The notes beneath the pieces were generated by a model that worked only from the letters and a program-made list of their open reading frames with translations, made no database searches and was not told the origin of the DNA. From the NCBI GenBank assembly GCA_020426505.1, contig JAGQPX010000013.1, forward strand, positions 1-54,629: DNA of 54,629 nt, read 5' to 3'. The stretch is from Planctomycetaceae bacterium. Its GTDB lineage: Bacteria > Planctomycetota > Planctomycetia > Planctomycetales > Planctomycetaceae. Below are positions 41,293-53,790 of this stretch, in pieces (positions within the stretch are counted from its first letter, which is position 1; every line of letters starts with the position of its first letter). The position numbers were made by a program, and so were the translations under genes.

Positions 41293-42702
41293 TTAAGCGA
41301 AGATCGGCGTAATAGGACGACCGTCGGACAGACGATACGGACGACCGGTTGCATCATGCATCTCGCTCGTGTGATCGAGGCCGAATCGCCAGTAGATGGT
41401 CGCTGCGAGGTCAGCGGGAGTGACGGGATCGCGTTCGGGATAGGCTCCGTGGGCGTCGCTGGCACCGTAGATGCTTCCGCCGTTGATGCCTCCGCCAGCC
41501 AGCATGATCGTGTAACAGTCGGGCCAGTGATCGCGGCCGCCGTTGCCGTTGATCTTCGGGGTACGTCCGAATTCCCCCAACGCCACGACGAGCGTGCTCT
41601 CCAACAGGCCTCGTTCGTCGAGATCGTCGATGAGTGCCGAGAGTGACTGGTCGGCCTGTGGGAGCAGATACTTTTTGTGCTGACCGAAGTTGTCTGCGTG
41701 CGAGTCCCAGTTCTGTCCCTGCTGACGGAAGTCGTTGACGTTCACGAAGGGGATGCCCGCTTCGACGAGCCGTCGTGCCTGGAGGAGGCTCTGGCCTCGG
41801 AGGTTGCGACCGTAGGCAAGGGCGGCGGCCGGGTCATTGCCCGTTACACCGTTCTGATAGACACCATATCGCTGCCGTGTCGATTCACTCTCGTCGTCGA
41901 TCCTCAGCGCCCGTTTGAGTGACTCTGAGGATAGCAGGTCATAAGCCCGAGCGTAGAACTCGGAATTTGTCGCCTGCGGTCGGTCATCGAGTGTGGCGAG
42001 CAGTTGCCTCCGGTCGCCGATGCGATCGAGGGACAGCGCCTCAGGACGGGCGAGCATCGTCGCATCGAAGGTTGAGTTCTCCGGATTCCCTGCGATTCTT
42101 AGCGGATCGAACTGATGTCCCAGGAACCCGCCCCCCTGACAGGGGACGTCGATGACGTTGTGAAAGACCCACGGCAACACCGCGTGATGCACGTCGCAAT
42201 CGAGGTGCGATCGCAATGCATGTAGCACAGCTCCGTGACAGGGAAAGTGCTGAGGAATTGGCGAGAACTCCTCGCGGTCGCCTTTCGGTCCCTGTCGCCC
42301 GGTAAACGTCTCTGTTGAGGCCGAGTCGTGCAGACGGTTCGTGTGGTGCATGCTCCGCACCAACGCGACCTTGTGCATCACCTGCGACATGTGCGGCAAG
42401 TGCTCGCAGATGCGCAGTCCGGGCACCGTGGTCGCAATCGAGTCGAATTCGCCGCGAACCTCTGCCGGCGTATCCGGCTTCATGTCGTAGGTGTCGAGAT
42501 GACTTGGTCCACCGTAGTAGAACACAAAAATGCAGGAACGAACGGGAGGCAGCCCGTCGATCACTCCGCGCGATTCCGAAGCCCGTACGACCTGCAACTG
42601 GGCCCACAGATTCCATCCGAACAGGCTCAATCCGCAGCGCTGCGCGAACCGGCGGCGAGACAGGTCGCTGACGATGCGTTGATGAGTGCCCGGATATAAC
42701 AT
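41293..42702 (-). CDS. Tat-exported DUF1501 protein
   Basis: 469 residues, near full length for the family. SRRRFAQRCGLSLFG is a twin-arginine signal. CIFVFYYGGPSHLDTYDMKPD, GLRICEHLPHMSQVMHKVALVRSM, NWDSHADN, GEFGRTPKINGNGGRDHWPDCYTIMLAGGGINGG are the DUF1501 landmarks; the fold is alkaline phosphatase/sulfatase-like but without the sulfatase formylglycine motif. It begins 10 bases after the PQQ dehydrogenase stop and is followed by the kelch gene, so all three are co-transcribed. Confidence 0.93.
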   Translation of the reverse strand: MLYPGTHQRIVSDLSRRRFAQRCGLSLFGWNLWAQLQVVRASESRGVIDGLPPVRSCIFVFYYGGPSHLDTYDMKPDTPAEVRGEFDSIATTVPGLRICEHLPHMSQVMHKVALVRSMHHTNRLHDSASTETFTGRQGPKGDREEFSPIPQHFPCHGAVLHALRSHLDCDVHHAVLPWVFHNVIDVPCQGGGFLGHQFDPLRIAGNPENSTFDATMLARPEALSLDRIGDRRQLLATLDDRPQATNSEFYARAYDLLSSESLKRALRIDDESESTRQRYGVYQNGVTGNDPAAALAYGRNLRGQSLLQARRLVEAGIPFVNVNDFRQQGQNWDSHADNFGQHKKYLLPQADQSLSALIDDLDERGLLESTLVVALGEFGRTPKINGNGGRDHWPDCYTIMLAGGGINGGSIYGASDAHGAYPERDPVTPADLAATIYWRFGLDHTSEMHDATGRPYRLSDGRPITPIFA

Positions 42703-42712
42703 GAGTCTGTTC

Positions 42713-45052
42713 TTAAGGCGCTTCGGATTCGGTCTCTTTAGTCGGCAGTGGCTCGCGCCCAGCGATCCACTCTCTCAGCATGCGGACTCCGGCTTCATCG
42801 ACGACATGGCTGGCCAGTGGCGGCATGCGGCCTTTGTCGAGCGTTGATACCCGATGCAGCAATACAGAGCGATCCGGATCGCCACTGGCGACGATGGCGG
42901 GGTCCTCAATGCCGAATCGGTCGTGATGAGGCTGCGCATCAAACATGAACGTCTCTGCGTCTTCCTTGTTGAAGGCGAGATCAATCTGCGAATTTCCGCC
43001 GCCAGCGACGACATGACAAATGGCACAGTTGCTGTCGAGATACGACCTCGCTCGAGCGTTGAGGTCCTGTGACTCATCATAGGGGTCGACAAGTTTGGCC
43101 AACTCGCTCGGCTCCTGCTCCAGAGGCTCCTCGAACAGGCCGAGTTGTTTGTAGACAGTCAACTGATTCTCGACTGCTCCCCCGTAATCGTGATCGCGAT
43201 TCATTTGTGGTCCATGGGGACCGAGGATAAACCCCGCAGCTCTCGCATGACACAACATGCACTCGGCCCGGCTGGGGAATCGCCACTTCTGCTCGCGCTG
43301 CGTCCCGTCGACCTGCACAACGAACTGCCGATCGACTCCCTCGCGACTTACGAGCGTTGCATCGGACTGCTCGTCATTCCATTCATAGGAGTAGCCGACC
43401 CATTCTCCCTGTTCGAGCAAGAGCAGACGTGTCTCAATTCGCTTGCGGGAGACCGATTCCCCTTCGACCACGTCGTGCGAAAAGGTCTTGATGAGGACCG
43501 TGTGTTCAGGAAATTTCCAGAAGCTTTTTTCGCTGAAACCAATCTTACCCTCACCCGGCAGGGCGATGTATCGCTCCTTTGTTGCCCCATCCGACCACAG
43601 CGGCGCATTGACCGAATACGGAATAATCCCCGACGCGAGACGATGTTCCAGGACCGACTCGAACAGTCCGGTCTCGCTCAGTGTCTTGGGGAAGTCCTCC
43701 GGCTGATATTCCGGATCAGTCTCCGGTTCGAGGATGAAAATCTCGCCACTCAGCGCCAACATGTACATCTCACCGGCGTGGTCGACGCCGAAGGATGTGA
43801 TCTTGAAACTGATGTCATCGAGTTCCTGATGTTTGGTGACCTTCTCGCCATCATGCCACAGGCCCCAGATCTTGCCCGTCTCATGGTCAGCGTAGACATA
43901 GGCTCCCTTGAGGTCTGGCAGTCGGTCGCCCGTGTACACGACCCCGCCGGTGACCGAGCGTGCCTCTGAATGCGAATGGGCGATGACGGGAGGCACAAGG
44001 GGGGCTGGTCCGAGCTTGCGATTCAAACGGAAGGGAGCATGTCCCTCCATCACACTCCAACCGTAATTACCGCCGCGCCGGCAGAGGTAGACCATCTCCC
44101 ACAGGTCCTGTCCGACGTCGCCGACCCACAAGTTGCCATTCGTCGGATCGAACGCCATCCGCCATGGATTGCGGAAGCCGAACGCCCAGAGCTCGCCCCG
44201 TGCATCTGGGATGTCGAGGAACGGATTGTCCTCGGGGATGCCGTAGTACCGACCCTCATCCGGATGATCGACATCAACGCGGATCATGCCCGAGTTGAGG
44301 TCAGAGATGTCCTGCCCGGTGACGTTCGTGTCGGAGTCACTGGTGCCGTCGCCCGAGGTCATGTAAAGCATGCCATCCGGACCGAAAGCGATGTCGCCTC
44401 CATCGTGACCATTGGACGAGTATTCGAGAATGACCAACTCCGACTCGACGTCACATTCGCCCGTCTCTGCATCGACATGGTATCTCGACAGTCGGTTGAC
44501 CCGGTCCCCTGGCTTTGCGGGCTCGCCCTTTTCCTCCGACTCGCCCTCTTCCTCTGGCTCAGGAAGTGGGTCATTGGTAAAGACATAGAGAAAGCCGTTC
44601 TGCTCGTAGTTCGGATGAAACGTCAGCGAGTAGATCTTACGTTCCGGTTCCAGGAATACGGTCAAGTCCGAAGCGTCGGGAGTATGTTCGGTCGTGAGAA
44701 TCTGTTTCTTTGCATAGTCCACAAAGAACAGCCGATCACGACCCGGTTCCTGAATCATGTAGACCGGTTGGTTGAACTCGAGATCCTCGAACACACGCTT
44801 GATGCGATACTCATGCGGCGGGTCGGGGGAGCCGACGACCTGCGACCCGTCGAAGATGACTCGCTGGTGAATGTTGAAGTTCGCGGAGTCCTCGGCGAGC
44901 ACCCGACCTCCGAGGAGCACAAGACCCAGCAGCATTCCCACGCCAACGTGTGAGCAGACTCTCTTCCGGATTGCATCTGACAACTTGGACCGGAGATATG
45001 CATCCTGCACTTCACCCGCTTCGGAAGATGCATCAAGTCGACATGAGTGCAT
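42713..45052 (-). CDS. PQQ-type sugar dehydrogenase with C-terminal haem c-like domain
   Basis: 779 residues with a long basic N-region and signal helix (VGVGMLLGLVLLGGRVLA); an ATG inside it (VGVGM) is an alternative start. Residues ~70-430 are a glucose/sorbosone dehydrogenase propeller (NGHDGGDIAFGPDGMLYMTSGDG, RNPWRMAFDPTNGNLWVGDVGQDLWE). A middle beta domain follows, then a cytochrome-like region with CMLCH and CAICH, and RVSTLDKGRMPP as a likely Met ligand. Sugar oxidation with electrons passing to the haems is inferred; the second part resembles planctomycete SO2930-type modules. First gene of a three-gene operon, divergent from the DUF1549 gene. Confidence 0.88.
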   Translation of the reverse strand: MHSCRLDASSEAGEVQDAYLRSKLSDAIRKRVCSHVGVGMLLGLVLLGGRVLAEDSANFNIHQRVIFDGSQVVGSPDPPHEYRIKRVFEDLEFNQPVYMIQEPGRDRLFFVDYAKKQILTTEHTPDASDLTVFLEPERKIYSLTFHPNYEQNGFLYVFTNDPLPEPEEEGESEEKGEPAKPGDRVNRLSRYHVDAETGECDVESELVILEYSSNGHDGGDIAFGPDGMLYMTSGDGTSDSDTNVTGQDISDLNSGMIRVDVDHPDEGRYYGIPEDNPFLDIPDARGELWAFGFRNPWRMAFDPTNGNLWVGDVGQDLWEMVYLCRRGGNYGWSVMEGHAPFRLNRKLGPAPLVPPVIAHSHSEARSVTGGVVYTGDRLPDLKGAYVYADHETGKIWGLWHDGEKVTKHQELDDISFKITSFGVDHAGEMYMLALSGEIFILEPETDPEYQPEDFPKTLSETGLFESVLEHRLASGIIPYSVNAPLWSDGATKERYIALPGEGKIGFSEKSFWKFPEHTVLIKTFSHDVVEGESVSRKRIETRLLLLEQGEWVGYSYEWNDEQSDATLVSREGVDRQFVVQVDGTQREQKWRFPSRAECMLCHARAAGFILGPHGPQMNRDHDYGGAVENQLTVYKQLGLFEEPLEQEPSELAKLVDPYDESQDLNARARSYLDSNCAICHVVAGGGNSQIDLAFNKEDAETFMFDAQPHHDRFGIEDPAIVASGDPDRSVLLHRVSTLDKGRMPPLASHVVDEAGVRMLREWIAGREPLPTKETESEAP

Positions 45053-45121
45053 TGCGCCAATCCTTCACCCGATGAGAACCACTTCCGAAATCATACGACA
45101 TTTCCTGACGCTCTCCGACCC

Positions 45122-45137
45122 ATTGACGAGTGTCAAT
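45122..45137. promoter_or_regulatory. ATTGAC-GAGT-GTCAAT palindrome in a divergent promoter region
   Basis: A perfect 6+6 inverted repeat with a 4-base spacer lies centrally in the 293-base gap (45053-45345) between the PQQ dehydrogenase and DUF1549/DUF1553 operons. TTGACG within it could be a -35 element, so a repressor bound here would control one or both operons. No other notable feature is seen in the gap. Confidence 0.35.
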
Positions 45138-45345
45138 GCTCAGTAATTCGAGAGTTCCTTCCTCACAGACTCAATCTATCGGCCCCCGCGCTGACATTTG
45201 GTGCTGGAACGGTCAACACATCACTGGTCCGTGCCGACTGTCGCATGAGGACGTGACGCCAATCGGTGCGTCGTCTCGTTCGACGGGTCGAGCGGGATCG
45301 CGTAGGATGGTCGATTGATGTTGTGACGATCGGCTTCAGACTCCC

Positions 45346-48528
<3,183 letters not shown>

Positions 48529-48541
48529 CTCCAACGAAGTG

Positions 48542-49987
48542 ATGCAACTCATCAACATGTCCGACTCCTCACAAGAGATCGCCCGGCGACAGTTTCTCGG
48601 TCGCGGTGCTACGGGGATCGGCGTGGCTGCGTTGGCATCGCTGCTGGGGCAGGATGCTCGATCGGAGAGCGAGGTCATTCAGCAATTGCACATTCCCGCG
48701 AAGGCAAAGCGCGTCATCTGGCTGACGCAGGCGGGGGCTCCATCGCAGCTCGAACTGTTCGACTACAAGCCGCAACTCAAGGAGCGATTCAATCAGGACC
48801 TGCCGGACTCGGTCCGCAACGGACAGCGACTGACCGGCATGACCTCCGGACAGGAACGGCTGCCGGTCGCTCCATCCGTCTACGACTTCCAGCAATGCGG
48901 CGAGTCAGGCATGTGGCTGAGTGAACTCCTGCCTCACACGGCGCGCATCGCAGACCGCATGTGTCTCATCAGGTCGCTCCACACCGAAGCGATCAATCAC
49001 GATCCCGCGATGACCCTTCTCCAGACTGGGCATCAGATCGCGGGGCGTCCTTCACTGGGGGCGTGGTTGTCGTACGGGCTGGGCTCCGAGAATGACAATC
49101 TACCAGCGTATGTCGTGATGATCTCCAGGCCGAGTGGGCCAACCAATGCTCAACCTTTGCACGAACGAATGTGGGGGGCCGGGTTCTTACCTGCTCGACA
49201 TCAGGGGGTCCGCTTCAGTCCCGGCAAGGATCCGGTGCTGTTCCTCTCGAACCCGCCCGGCATCACACCAGCGCGACGTCGAGCGATGATTGACGACATT
49301 GTCGCCCTCAACAAGATGAAGCTGGCCGACTACCAGGACCCGACGACACAGGCTCGCATCGACCAGTACGAACTGGCGTTTCGCATGCAGTCGACAGTGC
49401 CAGAACTGGCGGACACTTCGGACGAGCCCCAATCCGTCTTCGATCATTACGGTCCGGAGTCGCAGAAGCCGGGGACATTTGCCGCGAACTGTCTGATGGC
49501 TCGTCGTCTCGCTGAGCGCGGCGTGCGTTTCATTCAGCTCTATCACCGCGGTTGGGACCAGCACGGAAATCTCCCGTCCGGCATCAAGAGTCAGTGCTAC
49601 GACGTCGACCAACCGACCGCTGCCCTCGTCGAGGAACTCGACATGCGAGGACTGTTAGAGGACACCCTCATCGTCTGGGGAGGCGAGTTCGGACGGACCG
49701 TGTTCTCGCAGGGCACGCTCACGGCCGAGAACTACGGACGCGATCATCATCCCCGCTGTTTCTCGATGTGGATGGCCGGAGCAGGCGTGAAGCCCGGCGT
49801 CACCATTGGTGAGACGGACGACTATTCGTACAGCGTCATCCGCGACCCGGTCCACATCCACGACCTGAATGCCACGGTGCTTCACCTTTTGGGGATGGAC
49901 CACACACGACTGACATTCCGCCATCAAGGCCGCGATTATCGTCTGACCGACGTTCATGGCACCGTCGTGAAAGACGCGTTGGCATGA
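48542..49987 (+). CDS. Tat-exported DUF1501 protein paired with DUF1549/DUF1553
   Basis: 481 residues from the ATG at 48542; 48557 is also possible. ARRQFLGRGATGIGVAALASLL is a Tat signal. Later landmarks are WLTQAGAPSQLELFDYKP, GWDQHGN, GGEFGRTVFSQG, YGRDHHPRCFSMWMAGAGVKPG and LHLLGMDHTRL. The fold is alkaline phosphatase-like. It follows DUF1549/DUF1553 in the conserved order and is followed by a secreted unknown. Very similar C-terminal layout to the fragment at the window's left end, suggesting paralogues. Confidence 0.94.
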   Translation: MQLINMSDSSQEIARRQFLGRGATGIGVAALASLLGQDARSESEVIQQLHIPAKAKRVIWLTQAGAPSQLELFDYKPQLKERFNQDLPDSVRNGQRLTGMTSGQERLPVAPSVYDFQQCGESGMWLSELLPHTARIADRMCLIRSLHTEAINHDPAMTLLQTGHQIAGRPSLGAWLSYGLGSENDNLPAYVVMISRPSGPTNAQPLHERMWGAGFLPARHQGVRFSPGKDPVLFLSNPPGITPARRRAMIDDIVALNKMKLADYQDPTTQARIDQYELAFRMQSTVPELADTSDEPQSVFDHYGPESQKPGTFAANCLMARRLAERGVRFIQLYHRGWDQHGNLPSGIKSQCYDVDQPTAALVEELDMRGLLEDTLIVWGGEFGRTVFSQGTLTAENYGRDHHPRCFSMWMAGAGVKPGVTIGETDDYSYSVIRDPVHIHDLNATVLHLLGMDHTRLTFRHQGRDYRLTDVHGTVVKDALA

Positions 49988-50085
49988 TCCGTTCGAGAAG
50001 GGCTCTCGCACGCTTTGGCTGTCGCCTTCGCCACGATGATTCCGGTGTCGTGACTCATACTACACTCCTGTCGGAGAAGAGATTC

Positions 50086-51180
50086 ATGTCAGATGACTTG
50101 ATTCGCAGAAGTGGGTCTCCTGGTCGGAAGGTTTCGATTCAGCGAGAGACGAGTCCATCCGGGCGAAGATTTGCGCGATCCGCAAATCTCAAACAGACAA
50201 TACGTGCGTCGGGTTTCGTACTGCTTCTGCCAGTCCTGTGTCAGACGTGCCTTGCTGATGAACAGGGCGACCGGGACCCGCGCGGACCGGCCCGAGATCA
50301 GGACGTCGCCGTGCTCAAGACCTCGGAACTGGAAGTTGTGATTTCGAACAACCGCTCGTGTGAGCGAAACGGCGTCGAGCACAGGGCTGGCTACAACGGA
50401 ATCATTGCCATCACGTCGAAGAGCCAGCCGGACACTCCCTTCGTGCCAGCCTATGCGGGGATGAATCTGGAGCACTACTTCGACGGCAGTCCACGTTCCG
50501 ACAGCCACATCTTTTTCGAGCCACGTTACGCGGAGATGACGCTGGCAAGAATCGACGAGCAAACGGTTGAACTCTACCAGCCCACCACACCGAGTTTCCA
50601 AGTCGAGAGTTGGACACGCTTCCGCGCGAAGGAACCGAATGCGATCGACTTCTCGTTTCGGTGCGTGCCTCATCGTCAGGACTATGTGGGGGGATTCCTG
50701 GGTATCTTCTGGGCGTCGTACATCAATGGACCGGTTGACAAGAGCCTGTATTTCATTGATGCAACGTCATCTCTGGAGCAGCCGTTGTGGCGACAGTTGT
50801 GCACACAACAGCACAATCGAGATAGCACGATTCTCCACGCGAGCGATTCGACGAAGCTGACATTTGAAGGCGGAGATACGCTGTTTGCCAATGAGTCGCC
50901 GCTGCGGTATTCAGCCCCGTTCTTTTACGGACGATTCCGGAACATGGTGCTGATCTACGTCTTCAAACCAGGGTCCGGGGTGCGTTTCACGCATTCACCC
51001 AGCGGCGGAGGTTCGACCGCGAAGGGAGACGACACGAATCCCGCTTGGGACTATCAACTGATCGTGCTTGACCCCATACCGGGCCAGGAATACCGTTTGG
51101 AAGGTCGGCTCATCTACAACGTGTGGACGGATCGCGAGGACGTGTTGGCAGAGGTCTCGAAGTTTCTCGCCCCTCAGTAG
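50086..51180 (+). CDS. Secreted protein of unknown function
   Basis: 364 residues if started at the ATG 50086, which has GGAGAAGA upstream; an ATG at 49984 overlaps the DUF1501 stop (ATGA) and would add 34 residues without a signal. A long basic N-region (RKVSIQRETSPSGRRFARSA) precedes the hydrophobic core ASGFVLLLPVLCQTCLA. The mature part is rich in beta strands and aromatic residues: SNNRSCERNGVEHRAGYNGI, YAGMNLEHYFDG, FFYGRFRNMVLIYVFKPGSG, ending in EYRLEGRLIYNVWTDREDV. Probably a beta-sandwich; no family recognised. Third gene after the DUF1549/DUF1553 and DUF1501 genes. Confidence 0.8.
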   Translation: MSDDLIRRSGSPGRKVSIQRETSPSGRRFARSANLKQTIRASGFVLLLPVLCQTCLADEQGDRDPRGPARDQDVAVLKTSELEVVISNNRSCERNGVEHRAGYNGIIAITSKSQPDTPFVPAYAGMNLEHYFDGSPRSDSHIFFEPRYAEMTLARIDEQTVELYQPTTPSFQVESWTRFRAKEPNAIDFSFRCVPHRQDYVGGFLGIFWASYINGPVDKSLYFIDATSSLEQPLWRQLCTQQHNRDSTILHASDSTKLTFEGGDTLFANESPLRYSAPFFYGRFRNMVLIYVFKPGSGVRFTHSPSGGGSTAKGDDTNPAWDYQLIVLDPIPGQEYRLEGRLIYNVWTDREDVLAEVSKFLAPQ

Positions 51181-51221
51181 ACGGCTCTCTGCGGATACCG
51201 CCCCGCGGCTGATCCTCTTGC

Positions 51222-52253
51222 TCACACGTTGAAGCGGACCACGATCTCGTCGCCGTCCTGGACGATGTAGTCTTTGCCTTCGGTGCGGTGCAGTCCGGCC
51301 GCCTTGACCTCGCGTTCGGAGCCCAGTCGCAGCAGGTCAGCCACCTGCATCACCTCGGCCCGGATGAACCCGCGTGCGAGGTCCGAGTGAATGCTTCCCG
51401 CGGCTTCGACCGCATCCGAACCTCGCTTGAGCAGCCACGCGTGCACCTCTTTTTCGTCGCAGGTGTAGAAGGTGATCATGTCAGTCAACTCGAAGATGGC
51501 ACGCAGCACTCGCTCTCGTGACGGCTCACCGAGGCCCATCTCTTCCGCGAACATCTCGCGTTCATCATCAGCGAGTTGTGCAACTTCGAGTTCCAACCCG
51601 AGTGGAGCAGCGATCACGAGGAGCCCGCGTTCCTTCACCTTCGTGACGATGTCAGCATCGACGTTTGCATCAGCCGTGTTGAGCAGGACGAGATGCTGCT
51701 TTCGGGAGAGCAGCGAGAATGACCGCGTCGCCTTGTCTTGTATTTCAGAGAACTCCAGATCACGCAGCGTCTCGCCTTCGGACAACCGGGCCTCGATCGG
51801 CTCCAGACTCTCCAACTCGGCCTTGAGTTCGTCCCGGTTCGGGAGCGGTTTCGTGATGTCCTTCTTCAGCCGTTCGATGCGATTGGAGACCACCTGCAGG
51901 TCCGCAAGCACAAGGTCAGTGACGAAGGCATCCACCTCAGCAACCGGGTCACCTCCCGCGAAGGCGCCGACCACATGCACGAGTGCCGCTGACTCACGGA
52001 TCACGCCCAGTCGTTGAGCGTTGCTCCCCTGTTCGTCACGGCTGAGACCGGGAGTGTCGAACAGTTCGATGCGTGCGGGAGTCTCCTTCTTCGGATGATA
52101 CAACTCGACCAGTTGATCAAAGCGTTCATCGGGGACGATGGTCATGCCCACCTGACCGGTGTGCGACTTTGAGACGTCCGGACGGACCCCCGTCAACAAC
52201 TCGAAGACCGTGCTTTTGCCGGTCCCCTGATAGCCTACGATGCCGATGCGCAT
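51222..52253 (-). CDS. Divergent YchF/OBG-family GTPase
   Basis: 343 residues. The N-terminal P-loop is GYQGTGKST (7-15), where YchF has GLPNVGKST. Switch II is LFDTPGL (G3 DTPG, 66-69). DPVAEVDAFVTDLVLADLQVVSNRIERL matches the YchF helical domain. The G4 region is LVLLNTADANVD in place of NxxE or NKxD. FYTCDEKEVHAWLLKRGSD, AAGSIHSDLARGFIRAEV and GKDYIVQDGDEIVVRF are the TGS/DUF933 C-terminus. It probably binds ATP or GTP and the ribosome, and appears to be a divergent paralogue rather than canonical YchF. Confidence 0.85.
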   Translation of the reverse strand: MRIGIVGYQGTGKSTVFELLTGVRPDVSKSHTGQVGMTIVPDERFDQLVELYHPKKETPARIELFDTPGLSRDEQGSNAQRLGVIRESAALVHVVGAFAGGDPVAEVDAFVTDLVLADLQVVSNRIERLKKDITKPLPNRDELKAELESLEPIEARLSEGETLRDLEFSEIQDKATRSFSLLSRKQHLVLLNTADANVDADIVTKVKERGLLVIAAPLGLELEVAQLADDEREMFAEEMGLGEPSRERVLRAIFELTDMITFYTCDEKEVHAWLLKRGSDAVEAAGSIHSDLARGFIRAEVMQVADLLRLGSEREVKAAGLHRTEGKDYIVQDGDEIVVRFNV

Positions 52254-52268
52254 GGATTCTCTTGGATG

Positions 52269-52439
52269 AAATGACGAATGTCGAAATCAGAATGCCGAAG
52301 GAAACTCGAATGACGGAATCCGAAGAGGGATGATAAGAAGTGAAGCGGCTGTTGGCGAACAACTGAGCTCGCGACATTTCGAGCTTTGTGACTTCGGATT
52401 TCTTTCGTCATTCTGACTTCGACATTCGAGTTCATTCTC
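52269..52439. repeat. Palindromic intergenic repeat, family 2 copy B
   Basis: Between the GTPase and DoxX-family genes. The left part has AATGACGAATGTCGAAAT, AATGCCGAAGGAAACTCGAA and TGACGGAATCCGAAG; the right part has TGACTTCGGATTTCTTTCG, TCATTCTGACTTCGACATTC and GAGTTCATTC, roughly its inverse. The 16-mer TTCGACATTCGAGTTC at 52418-52433 is the exact reverse complement of 22730-22745 in copy A. The element ends directly at the DoxX stop codon. Confidence 0.7.
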
Positions 52440-53747
52440 TCAATCGTAATCACCACCGAACATCCGCGAGTACAATCCGTCGAGGCCGAACCAGCGACCG
52501 GTGGGGATGAAGGCGATCGCGAGCAGGGCGATCGCTTCGATGACGTTCTTGTTCACGTACAGCGAATGGTCCGGGCCGGGAGCCTCCGGCAGGCCGGGGA
52601 ATGGGGGCATGGCCAGATAAAACATCATCAGCATGCCGGCTGCTGCAATCGCTGCGAGTGGCGTGAACAAACCGACGATTAAGAACCCGCCGAGGATGAG
52701 CAGCGACCAGATCGTCATTTGATTGACCCGGTGGATTGGGTTGTTTTCCCAGTTCAATTCACCGGCTGAGAGCTGTTCGGGAGTCAGCAGTTCTGTTGCT
52801 TCGGACTGCAGATTCTTTTCAAGTGCAATGACCGGCTGGACGAGCTGCGTCCGCTTTTGCTGAATGACACTCCAGACTCGCGACAGATGGTCACGTTGAT
52901 AGTCGGTGGTCGCCTGGGCGAGTTGAGCCTCATACTCTGCCAGCATGTCTTTGTATCGCTGGATTTCGCCGTACTTCAGCAGGACGGTTGAGTCGTCATC
53001 GCTGATGATCGTTCCCATTTCCGGCACGTAGATGTCAGTGTCTTCACGCTGAACGCCTGTCGCTCCGAGTCGCTCCGGATCGCCGAGCAGCAGGGCCTTG
53101 AGCTTTTGCCGGGCGCTCAGGCCTTGTGAGCGCTTTGCCAGTTTCTCGATGGCGACAAAGTATGCCTGCTCCTCTTCGGTTCCTCCTTCGAGTTCGCCCG
53201 AATAGTTGCGGGTGACGGGGACATAGGCAAGCAGTTCGTCGACTTCCGACGGCAACGGGGGCGTATTCGCATCAGTGAGCAGGAGATGTCTCTCAGCATC
53301 GTACGAGACGATCTTTGCCAGCCGTTTGTCTGTGCTTGTCTGCGGGTCGTGGAGCGGCACGCTGGCGGGCAAAACGTCGAGTTTCTCTGCATGCCGTGCC
53401 GGGCCGTCCAGAAGTGCATTGACTCGCTTTAACTGGTCCTCGCTGAGTCCATAGTGGGATGCGAACTGATTTCGCCACCTGTCCCAACGACTGCTGACTT
53501 TCTCGTAATCGAGCCAGTTGAGGTCGTCCGGATCGCCCGTCATCTCGCGGAACTGTTGCCGAAAGGGCCCCTGGGAGTTCTTGAGATATCCCTCTGCTGA
53601 CCACGGTTTGGGCGTGCTCAGCGTCTGGTACTTCCACAGCCCTTCGTACAGCAGCTGCCAGCCAATCGAGATGCGCAGCAGCACCAGAAACAGCACGGCG
53701 ACAATCGAAACGCGACGCAGGTCTCTCACAGAACGCACCCTGACCAA
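52440..53747 (-). CDS. DoxX-family membrane protein with large periplasmic insert
   Basis: 435 residues. The start is uncertain: TTG at 53747, or GTG at 53738 or 53729. The first helix (RRVSIVAVLFLVLLRISIGWQLLYEGLWK) is the DoxX opening. Then comes an insert of ~290 residues, mostly helical and coiled-coil-like (YEAQLAQATTDYQRDHLSRV), which is absent from ordinary ~150-residue DoxX proteins. The C-terminus returns to three helices (MTIWSLLILGGFLIVGLFTP, AAIAAAGMLMMFYLAM, ALLAIAFIPTGRWFGLDGL). DoxX proteins are linked to respiratory or redox functions; the insert's job is unknown. Co-directional with apbE, 43 bases apart. Confidence 0.85.
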   Translation of the reverse strand: MVRVRSVRDLRRVSIVAVLFLVLLRISIGWQLLYEGLWKYQTLSTPKPWSAEGYLKNSQGPFRQQFREMTGDPDDLNWLDYEKVSSRWDRWRNQFASHYGLSEDQLKRVNALLDGPARHAEKLDVLPASVPLHDPQTSTDKRLAKIVSYDAERHLLLTDANTPPLPSEVDELLAYVPVTRNYSGELEGGTEEEQAYFVAIEKLAKRSQGLSARQKLKALLLGDPERLGATGVQREDTDIYVPEMGTIISDDDSTVLLKYGEIQRYKDMLAEYEAQLAQATTDYQRDHLSRVWSVIQQKRTQLVQPVIALEKNLQSEATELLTPEQLSAGELNWENNPIHRVNQMTIWSLLILGGFLIVGLFTPLAAIAAAGMLMMFYLAMPPFPGLPEAPGPDHSLYVNKNVIEAIALLAIAFIPTGRWFGLDGLYSRMFGGDYD

Positions 53748-53790
53748 TCATCCGAACGGTGATCCAACCCCGCGGGGAACGCTCCGTGGG

